Shown: piece after piece, positions 40,279 through 49,429 of the stretch | Numbering within the stretch: the stretch's first letter is position 1 | Layout: each line of letters starts with the position of its first letter | Assembly (NCBI RefSeq): GCF_025465275.1 | Contig: NZ_JAODNK010000012.1 | Location: 18,850-82,849 of the forward strand | DNA length: 64,000 bases | Direction of reading: 5' to 3' | From: Nocardia sp. | GTDB taxonomy: Bacteria > Actinomycetota > Actinomycetes > Mycobacteriales > Mycobacteriaceae | Program-made: the position numbers and the translations under genes | The notes under the pieces: generated by a model | Told to the model about the DNA's origin: nothing | The model's input: only the letters and a program-made list of their open reading frames with translations | The model's database searches: none

Positions 40279-40324
40279 GTCAACCGATGGTTGACCAAAA
40301 CTGGATAGTCAACCTATTGTTGAC
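40279..40324 (+). promoter_or_regulatory. Pair of palindromic operators upstream of the EXLDI gene
   Basis: Site 1 is GTCAACCGATGGTTGAC at 40279-40295, a perfect 7+3+7 inverted repeat. Site 2 is GTCAACCTATTGTTGAC at 40308-40324, with 6-bp perfect arms. Centres are 29 bp apart, near three helical turns, so two dimers could bind on one face. They lie 25-70 bp before the start codon, fitting repression. No TetR/MarR regulator is encoded next to them. Confidence 0.7.
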
Positions 40325-40348
40325 GAATGATCGAAACTGGAGCAGATC

Positions 40349-40900
40349 ATGGACATCGATATGCAGAAGCCTGCCGACGAGGACGCCGCCCCTGGCACCG
40401 CGGTGACGCAGACCCTGCCTGACGGAATGACGGAGATCGAGGTGCGCGTCGGCCCCGGCGGCGCCCGGACCCAGAGCTTCGTCGGCCGCCTGTTGGCGAA
40501 ATCGCAGCAGGTCACCACGGCCGGCACCGAAAATGTGCGCATCTACCAGAGCCGCAAGGGCAAGCTGGTGGTGCACCGCCACTACCTGGACTGGTCCGAC
40601 TTCTCGACGGCGACCAAGCATGCCTACGAGGAGACGAAGGGCCACTTCAATGCCAAGCGGGAAGAGTTCGTCACGGCCCGCCGGAATGCCGACGGCTCGC
40701 ACGTTCCGCTGATTGCCAACTGGGCCAACGAATTCAAGGGCTGGCGCGAACTGGTCGGTGTCGGCCAGGATGGCTATGGCGACTACACACTCGAAATCGT
40801 GGATTCGCTGGGGGAGTTGCGTGACCGGGTGCCTGCCAAGGCGTACCGGACAGTCGCCGATGCGGTGGAAAACCCGTCTGCGCAGTTTCTCGACATTTAA
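40349..40900 (+). CDS. EXLDI family protein
   Basis: A 183-residue protein ending in SAQFLDI, which fits the C-terminal motif that names the EXLDI family. Other readable parts are TEIEVRVGPGGARTQSFVGRLLA, VRIYQSRKGKLVVHRHYLDWSDFS and DYTLEIVDSLGELRDRVPAKAYRTVADAVENPS. No catalytic motif or membrane segment is seen; the function of the family is unknown to me. The two palindromic operators lie just upstream, and an MmpL transporter gene follows 67 bp downstream on the same strand, so both may be induced together. Confidence 0.75.
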   Translation: MDIDMQKPADEDAAPGTAVTQTLPDGMTEIEVRVGPGGARTQSFVGRLLAKSQQVTTAGTENVRIYQSRKGKLVVHRHYLDWSDFSTATKHAYEETKGHFNAKREEFVTARRNADGSHVPLIANWANEFKGWRELVGVGQDGYGDYTLEIVDSLGELRDRVPAKAYRTVADAVENPSAQFLDI

Positions 40901-40967
40901 GCACCGAATAGAGCTCTGTCAGCACAGATTCTGCACGCGGTCGAAACCTTGAAAGGACTTCCCCCGC

Positions 40968-43139
40968 ATGTTTTCCCGACTGGGGCGCTTCGTCGTCAAA
41001 CAGCCGTGGCTGGTCATCGGCGTCTGGCTGATCGCCATCATCGCGGTGGTGGCCACGGCGCCCAAACTCACCGCCACCACCGACCAATCCGACTTCCTGC
41101 CTTCGCATTACGAGTCCATCCAGGCGATGGATCTGCAGCAGAAGGCATTCCCCAACAGCGCCACTCCGGCCGCGCTCATCGTCTTCGAGCGCACCGACGG
41201 CGCTCCGCTGACCGATAGCGACGTGGCGACGGTGCAGGCCGCCGCGGGCAAGCTGGACGACCAGCACCTCAAGGATGTCTTGAAGGTGCAGGCGGCGCCT
41301 GCCGCCGACAACCGGTCCATTCAGATCGCCGCCGTCGCGATGACCAAGGTCACCAGTGCTGGTGACACCGCGCAGACCGATGCGGTCAAGGTGTTGCGTA
41401 CCGCCTTGAAGGATCAGGTGAACGGCACCGATCTGAAGGCCGGTGTCACCGGCGCCGCGGCCCAGCAGCTGGATCAGCAGGAATCCGGCAACAATGCGCT
41501 GGCAATTATCGGCATCGCCACCATCGCGCTGATCCTGATTCTGCTGCTGGTGATCTTCCGCAGTCCGGTGATCGCGTTCCTGCCGATCATTGTGATCGGT
41601 GTGGTCTCGCTCGGCGTCAATGGCCTGATTGCCATGGTGAGCAAGGCTTTCGACCTCAAGGTCGACAGTTCCGTGCAATCACTGCTGATCGTGGTGTTGT
41701 TCGGCGTCGGCACCGATTACATCCTGTTCCTCATGTTCCGCTACCGGGAGCGCCTGCGTGCGGGTGAGGATCCCAAGACCGCCATGGTCAGCGCGGTCAC
41801 CCGGGTCGGTGAGGCGATCAGTTCGGCCGCGGCCGCGGTGATCATCGCCTTCGGTGCGCTCATGCTGTCGACGCTGGGCATGTTCCGTTCGCTCGGCCCG
41901 GCGCTGGCGATCGCCGTCGCGGTGGCGCTGCTGGCGGGACTCACCCTGGTTCCGGCCATTGTTTCGCTATTGGGCACCAAGGTGTTCTGGCCGTCGAAGG
42001 CGTGGAAGCAGGAGCCGACGGGTGCCCGGTTCGCGGCTGTCGGTGCGGCCCTGGGCAAGCGGCCCGGTGTGTTCGCGGTGGCCTCCGGCGGTGTGCTGCT
42101 GGCGCTCGGCATCGTGGCGTTCGGCTTCAATCCGACGTTCGATCTGAGTTCGAGTTCGACCTCGGATACCTCCGAATCCACCATCTACAGCAAGGAATTG
42201 CTGAAGGGCGAGCCCGCGGGCAGCACCCAGCCCTCGCAGGTCTATCTACGCACCGATGGTGCCGCGCTGACCACGGACCAGCTGACCGCCTACCGTGCGT
42301 CCCTGACGGGCGTCTCCGGTGTGGGTCAGGTGTCGGAGCCGAAGCTATCGGCCGACAAGGCGGTCGCCGAATACCAGGTGACGCTCAATGACACTCCGGA
42401 ATCCGATGCCGCATTGGCGACGGTGAAGGGTCCGCTGCGCGATATCGCGCATTCGTCGGCTCCGGCCGGGACGACCGCCGTGGTCGGCGGTATGACCTCG
42501 GTGTTCGTCGACTTCAAGGCCGCCATGAACCGTGATTACTCGGTGGTGTTCCCGGTGGCCGCGGTGCTCATCATGCTGGTGCTGGGGTTGTTGCTGCGCA
42601 GTCTGGTAGCGCCCTGGTACTTGATCGCGTCGGTATTCCTGGGATTCGCGGCCACTCTCGGTGCGGCCGTGCTGGTTTTCCAGCACATCCAAGGGAATTC
42701 GGGCTTGATCTTCACCTTGCCGCTGATCATGTATCTGTTCGTGGTCGCTCTGGGGACCGACTACAACATCCTCATGGTGGCCCGCCTGCGGGAGGAGGCC
42801 CGCGAGGGCCACGATCCGCACAGGGCCGCGGCCGAGGCGGTCAAGCACACCGGTCCGACGATCGCCGCTGCCGGTCTCATCCTGGCGGGCACCTTCGCCT
42901 CGATGATGCTGGCGGGCAATACCGCGCTCTCGCAGATGGGTTTCGCCATCTCGGTGGGTATCGGTATCGCGGCCTTCGTCATGGCGATGTTCTTCACGCC
43001 GTCGGTGACCGCGCTGATCGGCCGCCGGGCCTGGTGGCCGGGTCACGGTGGGGATGCCGATCCGTCGCACCAGGTCGTTCTGGAGAAGCAGGATTGGGAC
43101 GACCCGCAGTGGTCGCAGCCTGATTCGGCGCGGCGATAG
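40968..43139 (+). CDS. MmpL/RND-family membrane transporter
   Basis: A 723-residue MMPL protein: TM1 near residues 14-33 (PWLVIGVWLIAIIAVVA), a first porter domain to about 165, a block of five helices (165-370) with FGVGTDYILFLMFRYRERL, a second porter domain (390-520), and a second block with ALGTDYNILMVARLREEA. The two GTDY motifs carry the Asp-Tyr pairs that relay protons in MmpL3. Short MmpL proteins of this size export lipids, siderophores or drugs in mycolic-acid bacteria. GGGCTTCC-type ribosome binding sequence is weak; AAAGGAC at 40951 serves. It follows the EXLDI gene. Confidence 0.93.
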   Translation: MFSRLGRFVVKQPWLVIGVWLIAIIAVVATAPKLTATTDQSDFLPSHYESIQAMDLQQKAFPNSATPAALIVFERTDGAPLTDSDVATVQAAAGKLDDQHLKDVLKVQAAPAADNRSIQIAAVAMTKVTSAGDTAQTDAVKVLRTALKDQVNGTDLKAGVTGAAAQQLDQQESGNNALAIIGIATIALILILLLVIFRSPVIAFLPIIVIGVVSLGVNGLIAMVSKAFDLKVDSSVQSLLIVVLFGVGTDYILFLMFRYRERLRAGEDPKTAMVSAVTRVGEAISSAAAAVIIAFGALMLSTLGMFRSLGPALAIAVAVALLAGLTLVPAIVSLLGTKVFWPSKAWKQEPTGARFAAVGAALGKRPGVFAVASGGVLLALGIVAFGFNPTFDLSSSSTSDTSESTIYSKELLKGEPAGSTQPSQVYLRTDGAALTTDQLTAYRASLTGVSGVGQVSEPKLSADKAVAEYQVTLNDTPESDAALATVKGPLRDIAHSSAPAGTTAVVGGMTSVFVDFKAAMNRDYSVVFPVAAVLIMLVLGLLLRSLVAPWYLIASVFLGFAATLGAAVLVFQHIQGNSGLIFTLPLIMYLFVVALGTDYNILMVARLREEAREGHDPHRAAAEAVKHTGPTIAAAGLILAGTFASMMLAGNTALSQMGFAISVGIGIAAFVMAMFFTPSVTALIGRRAWWPGHGGDADPSHQVVLEKQDWDDPQWSQPDSARR

Positions 43140-43165
43140 TCGCTGATCCGTTCCGCACGTCCAGC

Positions 43166-43197
43166 CGGGCCCGTCTCCTTTTCAGGGGGCGGGCCTG
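43166..43197 (+). terminator. Terminator after the MmpL gene
   Basis: A 12-bp stem with wobble pairs (GGGCCCGTCTCC / GGGGGCGGGCC) around a ttttca loop lies 30 bp after the stop. Confidence 0.75.
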
Positions 43198-43317
43198 GTG
43201 TTTTGCGGTCCCCGGAGCCTTCTGACAGAAACACGTTTCAGTTTTTTCCGGAAAGCGCCACCGCCCGAACTGGACAACCGATATGGTTCGCCGGACCGTA
43301 CAGCGAGGGAGTTTCGA

Positions 43318-43728
43318 ATGACCATGACCGTGAACAAGCACATCGCCCGGCGGGCCGGCTTCGGCGTCACCGCCCTGGCCGCGATGGCCTGTTCGGCGGC
43401 CCTGACGGCGCCCTACGCGTCGGCGGCTCCCACCAGCCTGTCGGTCAATGCCAGCAATGTCTACGCCGCCTGCACCTACCAGGTGACCGCGACCTACAAC
43501 AGCTGGATTCAGGTCTGGTTCTACGACAACGGCCTGGTCATCGGCGGCAGCCCGATCAACCCGTCGAACGGCAGCGCCACCATTCAGTGGACCCCGAAGG
43601 GCGCCGGCACCCACACCCTGTCCACCCTGCAGGGTTCGGCATGGGAGCTCAAGGTCAATGTCCTGCAGCCCACCCTGACCGGCAGCGCCACCTGTGGCGC
43701 GGGCCCGCTCGGTTTCCTGGGCTCCTGA
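43318..43728 (+). CDS. Small secreted protein with an Ig-like repeat appearance
   Basis: A 136-residue protein with a signal peptide (about residues 1-38, ending YASA|APT). The mature part is beta-rich: TSLSVNASNVYAACTYQVTATYN, WIQVWFYDNGLVIGGSPI and GTHTLSTLQGSAWELKVNVLQPT. It has two Cys in the mature part that may pair. The pattern resembles bacterial Ig-like domains seen in actinobacterial secreted proteins. ATG 43318 has GAGGGAG 7 bases upstream. Function unknown. Confidence 0.75.
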   Translation: MTMTVNKHIARRAGFGVTALAAMACSAALTAPYASAAPTSLSVNASNVYAACTYQVTATYNSWIQVWFYDNGLVIGGSPINPSNGSATIQWTPKGAGTHTLSTLQGSAWELKVNVLQPTLTGSATCGAGPLGFLGS

Positions 43729-43732
43729 TACT

Positions 43733-43764
43733 CGATTCGGTCGCGGCCCGACCGCGCCGAATCG
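43733..43764. terminator. Bidirectional hairpin between convergent genes
   Basis: CGATTCGGTCGCGG pairs with CCGCGCCGAATCG with a one-base bulge, directly after the secreted-protein stop and before the convergent CPBP gene. Confidence 0.6.
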
Positions 43765-43844
43765 TCCCGGGCCGGCTGACGCCAATCCTCTGTTCCCTAG
43801 TCAGCCGGTCCGGTCCCTCGGAAGTGTTTGCCGCGTGCGCTTGT

Positions 43845-44609
43845 TCAGCGCATCGTCGTATGCCAGACCACAGCGGCGGCCAGTGCGCCCGCACCGTTCA
43901 GCGACCAGTGCAGTGCGATGGGTGCGAGCAGGCTGCCGCTGCGGCGGCGCAGCCAGGTGAAGACGACTCCGGCTGCGGCCGTGGCCAATACGGCGAGTGC
44001 GATACCGGCGATCTGCCCGGGGACTCCGCCGCCGAGGAAACTGCTCAGGCCCTTGTTTCCGCTGGTGAGACCCAGCGATGAGGCCACATGCCAGAGGCCG
44101 AAAAGCAGTGATCCGGTAGCGAATACACCGCGCGCCCCGTAGGCGCGGTCGAGCGTGCCGTGCAGCACGCCACGGAAGGCGAGCTCCTCCGGAATGGCCG
44201 TCTGCAGCGGAATGACGATCATGGACGCGATGAGCGCACCCGAAATGGTGGCGTACCGATCGGCCAGGAAGAACGGCCGGGTGATCGGCAGGATCGCGCC
44301 GATGGCGACCGCCCCGAGCACGATGCCCACCGCCGCCAGCGCCCAGATGGTGCCGCGCCGCCACTGCCGCGGGTCGAGTCCGAGCTCGCCCCAGCCGAGT
44401 CCGCGGCGGCGGACCAGCGCCAGCAGCACAAGTGCGGCTATCGGCACCGTGACAATGCTGGCCCAGGACGTGGTGAAGTGCGCAATGAGATTTGTGCAGA
44501 TCAAGACCACGACAACGACGGCTACGTCGACGTAGGCGTGCAGGCGGAGGTGCAGTGGTGCGGGTGCGTCGGGAAGCACAGCGACCGCACCGTTATCTGA
44601 TCGAGACAT
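43845..44609 (-). CDS. CPBP-family intramembrane metalloprotease (CAAX-protease/Abi type)
   Basis: A 254-residue membrane protein with six or more hydrophobic segments. The three motifs of the family are present: EELAFRG (EExxxR), FGLWHV (FxxxH) and HWSLNG (HxxxN). These form the intramembrane metal site. Bacterial members act in signalling, bacteriocin self-immunity or protein processing; no partner gene is evident. ATG 44609 gives a compact N-terminus (MSRSDNG); the frame stays open further upstream without conserved sequence. Confidence 0.85.
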   Translation of the reverse strand: MSRSDNGAVAVLPDAPAPLHLRLHAYVDVAVVVVVLICTNLIAHFTTSWASIVTVPIAALVLLALVRRRGLGWGELGLDPRQWRRGTIWALAAVGIVLGAVAIGAILPITRPFFLADRYATISGALIASMIVIPLQTAIPEELAFRGVLHGTLDRAYGARGVFATGSLLFGLWHVASSLGLTSGNKGLSSFLGGGVPGQIAGIALAVLATAAAGVVFTWLRRRSGSLLAPIALHWSLNGAGALAAAVVWHTTMR

Positions 44610-44670
44610 CCCGGCCAGCGTACGCCGGGATTCTGAGAAGACACCCGAATGTGGTCGAGACCGCTGGATT

Positions 44671-45612
44671 TCAGGTCCGGATTCCGGTCGCCCAGCCTTC
44701 CGGGTCATTCCATGCCTGCAGCGTGCGGCGGGTTTCGAAGCGGCGCGGAACCTTGGTGATCGGATCGGTGAATTCGAGCGCACAGGCCAGCAATTGCAGC
44801 GGGCGGGTGAAGTCGCCGACCGGTTTGTCGGTGAGTTCCGGATAGAAGTCGTCGCCGAGAATCGGGAGGCCGAGGCCGTTCATATGCAGCCGCAGCTGAT
44901 GGGTGCGTCCGGTCTTGGGCCGCAGCCGATACCGCGCGAGTCCGTCGCGCTGCTCGAGCAGTTCGATATGGGTCTCGGCATTCGGCTCACCGGGCTCCTC
45001 GAACGCGCGCAGTACCTGCCGCTCCTTGATGATCCGGCTGATGATCGTGCGCGGTAGTTCGAGCTCCGGATCGAAGCGGGCGATGGCTTCGTACTCCTTG
45101 TGCACCACCCGTTTGTGGAACATGGTCTGGTACGCGCCGCGGCGTTCGGGATTGACGATGAACAGCACCAGCCCGGCGGTGACCCGGTCCAGCCGGTGCG
45201 CGGGCACCAGATCCGGGAGGTCGAGTTCGCGGCGCAGGCGAACCAGCGCAGTCTGCAGAATGTGTTGTCCGCGCGGAATTGTGGACAGAAAGTGCGGTTT
45301 GTCGATGACGAGCAGATCGTCGTCGCGGTGCACGATGCCGATCTCGAACGGGACGTCGGTCTCCACCGGCAGGTCCCGGTGGAACCAGATCGCACCGCCG
45401 GGCACATAGGCCGCGTCCGGGGCGATGGGTCCGTCCAGATCCACGATGCCGCCTTCGAGCAGCAGTGCGTCGATGCGTGCGGCGGGTACCCGTGGCAGCC
45501 GCTCGACGAGGTGGTCGCGAATGGTCGCCCACTCGCCGTCTTCGGGCAGCCGCAGTCGTGCCGGGTCCAACCCGTGCCGCTTGGGTAGCGGCGGCTGCTG
45601 CCTGCGTCTCAC
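44671..45612 (-). CDS. RluA-family pseudouridine synthase
   Basis: A 313-residue protein with the catalytic motif HRLDRVTAGLVLF (Asp is the nucleophile), VVHKEYEAI, RPKTGRTHQLRLHM and the C-terminal LLACALEFTDP. It isomerizes specific uridines in rRNA or tRNA. The S4-like N-terminal part is short. The start is at 45612; the gene is divergent from the siderophore transporters with an iron box between them that belongs to the latter. Confidence 0.9.
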   Translation of the reverse strand: MRRRQQPPLPKRHGLDPARLRLPEDGEWATIRDHLVERLPRVPAARIDALLLEGGIVDLDGPIAPDAAYVPGGAIWFHRDLPVETDVPFEIGIVHRDDDLLVIDKPHFLSTIPRGQHILQTALVRLRRELDLPDLVPAHRLDRVTAGLVLFIVNPERRGAYQTMFHKRVVHKEYEAIARFDPELELPRTIISRIIKERQVLRAFEEPGEPNAETHIELLEQRDGLARYRLRPKTGRTHQLRLHMNGLGLPILGDDFYPELTDKPVGDFTRPLQLLACALEFTDPITKVPRRFETRRTLQAWNDPEGWATGIRT

Positions 45613-45658
45613 CTGGAAGACCCTAGTCGTGCCGCTGTGGCCCGCCTTCCCCGGATGG

Positions 45659-45677
45659 CAAAGTTAGCCTAACCTAT
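45659..45677 (+). promoter_or_regulatory. Iron box 1 (IdeR/DmdR-type) before the ABC half-transporters
   Basis: AAGTTAGCCTAACCTATC (45661-45678) aligns with the consensus TTAGGTTAGGCTAACCTAA at about 14 of 19 positions, including the central GTTAGCCTAACC dyad. It lies 62 bp before the start of the first transporter. Such sites bind the Fe(II)-loaded repressor, so the genes should be on under iron starvation. Confidence 0.8.
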
Positions 45678-45738
45678 CTTGCGATGCCTCGGTGTGTGAC
45701 GGCGAGGCCATTCCGACAATGGTGGAGGAGCAGAACTG

Positions 45739-47610
45739 ATGACGGTGGAGGTCGTACCGCCGCAGGCGGTCGAACCCGATCCGCGGCTCACCGCGGAGAC
45801 CGAGGGGGGCGCACAGCCCGATAAGGCCGAGGTGAAAGCCCGGCGCCGACGAGAAGCCGCCGCCCGCAAGGAGATTCTCGCTCCGGTCGCGGGCACGCTC
45901 GCGCTGGCGAGCTTGATCACGGCGATCGCCTCGGTCTGTGCGGTGGTCCCGTTCATTCTGATCGTCGAGGCGTGCCGGGAGCTGCTGGCCACCACGATCG
46001 ACACCGATCGGGTGTGGCGGCTGCTGCTCATAACCGTACTGGTGCTGGTGGTCCGGGCGTTGCTGCAGGCGGCGGCGCTGACCTGGTCGCATCTGACCGA
46101 CGCCCGCTACCAGCTGACCTTGCGCCGGCTGCTCGCCGACAAACTGACCCGGGTTCCCCTGGGCTGGTTCGGTGTTCGCACCTCGGCCGAGGTGAAGAAG
46201 TACCTGCAGGACGATGTGGAGGCGCTGCACTATCTGGTCGCGCACGCGCGGCTGGATTTCATCGGCTCGGTGACCGTGCCGCTGGTGACGCTCGTCTACC
46301 TGTTCACCGTCGATTGGCGCCTCACCCTGGTGTTGCTGCTGCCACTGGTGATCTACGTGCTCTGCATGAAGAAGATGCTGGACGAGCCCGGCCGTGAGCG
46401 CATGCTGGTCTACAACGCCGCCGAACAGCGCACCCGCGAGGCGACCGTCGAATTCGTGGACGGTATCCAGGTGGTGCGGGCCTTCGGCCGGGCGGGCAAG
46501 GCACACAGCGTCTTCCAGGACGCGGTGGATCATCAGACCGACAGCCTGCGACGGCTGAAGATGCCGATCCTGTCGGTGCAGTCGCTGTCGGAGGCGGTGG
46601 TCGCGCCGGTGTTCGTGATGCTGCTGGTGGTGCTCGCCGGCCTGACCGGGGTGGGCGCGGGCTGGGTGGCCCCGGTCGATGTGCTGCCGTTCCTGCTGGT
46701 CGGGCTGGGTCTGGGCAGTTCGCTGCTGGGCCTCGGTTACGGCGCGCAGGCGCTGCGGGCCGCCGGTGACGCCGCCCTGCGGTTACACGAGCTCATGGCG
46801 ACTCCCGAATTGGCCTCCAGCGCACCGGAATCCGATACCGCACCGGCCGCGGCTCCGGCCGGGCTGGTGCGTTTCGAGGGCGTGAGCTTCGGCTATCGCG
46901 CCGATCATCAGGTGTTGCACGGCCTCGATCTGGAGCTGGCGCCGGGCACGCTCACCGCGCTGGTCGGCCCGAGCGGTTCGGGCAAGTCCACACTCGCCAA
47001 GCTGCTGCCGCGTTTCTATGACATCGATGCGGGGCGAATCTCCATCGGCGGCCGCGATATTCGCGACTTCGCCACCGAAGAGCTGTATTGCACAGTCGGA
47101 TTCGTCTTCCAGGACGTGCGCCTGATTCGTGGCAGCGTGCGCGAGAATCTCTTGCTCGCCAGCCCCGATGCCGATGACGCCGCGCTGGAACGTGCGGCCC
47201 GCGCGGCCCAGATCCACGAGCGGATTCTCGCCCTGCCGCGCGGCTACGACTCCGAGATCGGCGTGGACGCCACCCTGTCCGGCGGTGAGGCGCAACGGCT
47301 TTCCATCGCCCGCGCGCTGCTCGCTGATACCCCGGTGCTGGTGCTGGACGAGGCCACGGCCTTCGCCGACCCGGAATCGGAAGCGGCGGTGCAGGATGCG
47401 CTGGCCGCGCTGGTGGCCGGTCGCACCGTGCTGGTGATCGCGCACCGCCTGCACACCATTACGGGTGTGGACCGGATTCTGGTGCTGGAGAACGGAACCC
47501 TGGTCGAGCAGGGCGATCACGCGAGTCTGCGCGGGGCCGGCGGTCTCTATCAGCAGCTGTGGGAGATCAATGAGGCGGCGCTGGACGTGGTCATGGAGGG
47601 AACACGATGA
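45739..47610 (+). CDS. ABC half-transporter, siderophore uptake/export type (IrtA-like, without siderophore-interaction domain)
   Basis: A 623-residue half transporter. A charged N-terminal tail of about 45 residues is followed by a six-helix type IV transmembrane domain (about 48-345) and an ATPase domain (about 375-610): Walker A GPSGSGKST (Lys416), Q-loop VFQDVRLI, signature LSGGEAQRL, Walker B VLVLDEAT and AHRLHTI. It forms a heterodimer with the next gene (ATGA overlap). Mycobacterial IrtAB has this fold but imports mycobactin, and IrtA carries an N-terminal flavin reductase domain that is missing here. Import or export cannot be decided by sequence alone. Iron box 1 lies upstream. Confidence 0.88.
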   Translation: MTVEVVPPQAVEPDPRLTAETEGGAQPDKAEVKARRRREAAARKEILAPVAGTLALASLITAIASVCAVVPFILIVEACRELLATTIDTDRVWRLLLITVLVLVVRALLQAAALTWSHLTDARYQLTLRRLLADKLTRVPLGWFGVRTSAEVKKYLQDDVEALHYLVAHARLDFIGSVTVPLVTLVYLFTVDWRLTLVLLLPLVIYVLCMKKMLDEPGRERMLVYNAAEQRTREATVEFVDGIQVVRAFGRAGKAHSVFQDAVDHQTDSLRRLKMPILSVQSLSEAVVAPVFVMLLVVLAGLTGVGAGWVAPVDVLPFLLVGLGLGSSLLGLGYGAQALRAAGDAALRLHELMATPELASSAPESDTAPAAAPAGLVRFEGVSFGYRADHQVLHGLDLELAPGTLTALVGPSGSGKSTLAKLLPRFYDIDAGRISIGGRDIRDFATEELYCTVGFVFQDVRLIRGSVRENLLLASPDADDAALERAARAAQIHERILALPRGYDSEIGVDATLSGGEAQRLSIARALLADTPVLVLDEATAFADPESEAAVQDALAALVAGRTVLVIAHRLHTITGVDRILVLENGTLVEQGDHASLRGAGGLYQQLWEINEAALDVVMEGTR

Positions 47611-49343
47611 TACGCAAGGTCTTCGCTCTGGTGCCGCGCGAATTCGCCGCGCTGACACCGAAACTGCTGGCCGCCATCACGCTGCAGGCGCTTTTGCAGG
47701 CCGCGGCGTATGTGCTGCTGTTGCCGGTGCTCCAGGCATTGTTCGACGGCGATACCGCGGGTGCCTGGCGCTGGACGATAGCGCTTGCCGCCGCGGTGGC
47801 GGGTCAGGTCGGCTTCAGCTTCCTGCAGTTGGTGCTGGGTCTGCGCATCGGTGTGGGTATGTCGCACGGGTTGCAGACCCGCCTCGGCGATCATCTGAAT
47901 GCGTTGCCGCTGGGCTGGTTCGAGACGCAGAATGCCGGTGCGCTGTCACGGCTGGTGGTCGAGAACGTGCGCGAGTTGCAGGGTCTCATTGCGTACCTGC
48001 TGGCCAAGATGTTGACCGGCGCCATTGTTCCGCTGGGCGTCGCGGTCGGAATGCTGTTCGTGGACTGGCGGATATCCCTGGCCATGCTGCTGGCCGCGCC
48101 GGTGCTGTATCTGGTGAACCTGTGGGCGAATCGCTCCTACACCGCCTCCGATGCGCAATTGCACGAGGCGTCGGGCGAGGCCAATGCCCGGGTGCTGGAA
48201 TTCGCGCAGGCGCAGCCGGTGCTGCGGTCCTTCGGCGCCGTGGGCTCCGGGAACAAGGCGCTGAATGCGGCACTGACCCGGCAGCGTAGGGCCGCCACCG
48301 GTCTGCTGTTCGCGAGTGTGCCCGGCCTGATCGTCTTTTCGCTGTGCGTGCAGGCGGTATTCCTGGTGCTGGTGTATCTGGTGGTCGGTCAGGTGACCGG
48401 CGGCAGTATCTCGGCGGCGGCGGCCATTGCGCTGATCGCGGTGAGCAGCCGCTTCATCGAACCGCTGAATCAGGCGGCGCAGTTGGGCACAGCGCTGCGT
48501 TCGGCGGCGGCCGCGGCGGATCGGGTAACCACCCTGCTCGCGGAACCCGCACTGCCGCAGCCGGATACCGAGGTCACCCCGGGCACGCCGAGCGTGGTGT
48601 TCGAGGAGGTGAGTTTCGCCTATCGGACCGGCGCGCAGGTGCTGTCGGAGGTGTCGTTCACGGTCCCGGCCGGAACTACCACCGCGATCGTCGGTCCCAG
48701 CGGCGCGGGCAAGTCCACCGTGCTGCGGCTGGCTGCCCGCTTCCATGCCGCCGATTCCGGTCGAGTCCTGGTGAGCGGCCACGATGTTCGTGATCAGCCG
48801 TCGCACACGCTGCTGGGTCAGCTGTCGCTGGTATTCCAGAACGTCTATCTCTTCAATCATTCGGTGCTGGAGAACATTCGGGCCGGGCGCCTGGACGCCA
48901 CTGATGAGCAGGTGCGCGGCGCGGCCGCGGTGGCCCGGGTGGACGAGATCGCCGAACGCCTGCCGGAGGGCTGGAACACCACCGTCGGCGAGGGCGGCGC
49001 GGCGCTGTCCGGCGGTGAGCGCCAGCGGGTTTCGATCGCGCGGGCTCTCCTCAAGGACGCACCGGTGGTGCTGCTGGACGAGGCCACCAGTGCCCTCGAT
49101 CCGCAGAACGAGGCGGTGGTGGTGCGCGGTGTGCATCAGCTGACCCGGGAGCGGACGGTCATTGTGGTGGCGCATCGCCTGGCCACCATCGCGCACGCGG
49201 ATCAGATCCTGTTCATGGAGGCGGGCCGCATCGTCGAACGCGGCACGCACGATGAACTGCTGGCCCTGGACGGACGCTACGCCGCCTTCTGGAACGAGCG
49301 CAGTCGTGCGGCGGGCTGGCGACTGGAATCAGTGCACGCGTAA
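47607..49343 (+). CDS. ABC half-transporter, siderophore uptake/export type (IrtB-like)
   Basis: A 578-residue half transporter: six-helix domain (about 1-310) with PLGWFETQNAGALSRLVVENVREL, and an ATPase with GPSGAGKST (Lys369), VFQNVYLFNHSVLENI, LSGGERQRVSIARALL and VVLLDEATSALDPQNE. Its catalytic site is canonical. The start ATG overlaps the stop of the partner gene. The operon ends at a strong hairpin. Confidence 0.88.
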   Translation: MIRKVFALVPREFAALTPKLLAAITLQALLQAAAYVLLLPVLQALFDGDTAGAWRWTIALAAAVAGQVGFSFLQLVLGLRIGVGMSHGLQTRLGDHLNALPLGWFETQNAGALSRLVVENVRELQGLIAYLLAKMLTGAIVPLGVAVGMLFVDWRISLAMLLAAPVLYLVNLWANRSYTASDAQLHEASGEANARVLEFAQAQPVLRSFGAVGSGNKALNAALTRQRRAATGLLFASVPGLIVFSLCVQAVFLVLVYLVVGQVTGGSISAAAAIALIAVSSRFIEPLNQAAQLGTALRSAAAAADRVTTLLAEPALPQPDTEVTPGTPSVVFEEVSFAYRTGAQVLSEVSFTVPAGTTTAIVGPSGAGKSTVLRLAARFHAADSGRVLVSGHDVRDQPSHTLLGQLSLVFQNVYLFNHSVLENIRAGRLDATDEQVRGAAAVARVDEIAERLPEGWNTTVGEGGAALSGGERQRVSIARALLKDAPVVLLDEATSALDPQNEAVVVRGVHQLTRERTVIVVAHRLATIAHADQILFMEAGRIVERGTHDELLALDGRYAAFWNERSRAAGWRLESVHA

Positions 49344-49376
49344 CGGCTTTCACTGGTGGTCACGTGGAATACGCAC

Positions 49377-49410
49377 AAGCCCCGGGCATTTTGCGGAATG
49401 TCCGGGGCTT
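49377..49410. terminator. Terminator between the transporter operon and the convergent antigen gene
   Basis: A 14-bp stem (AAGCCCCGGGCATT / AATGTCCGGGGCTT, one wobble) with a 6-base loop and flanking A/T suits both directions. Confidence 0.85.
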
Positions 49411-49429
49411 TCAGTTGCGGTGGAGCGGA

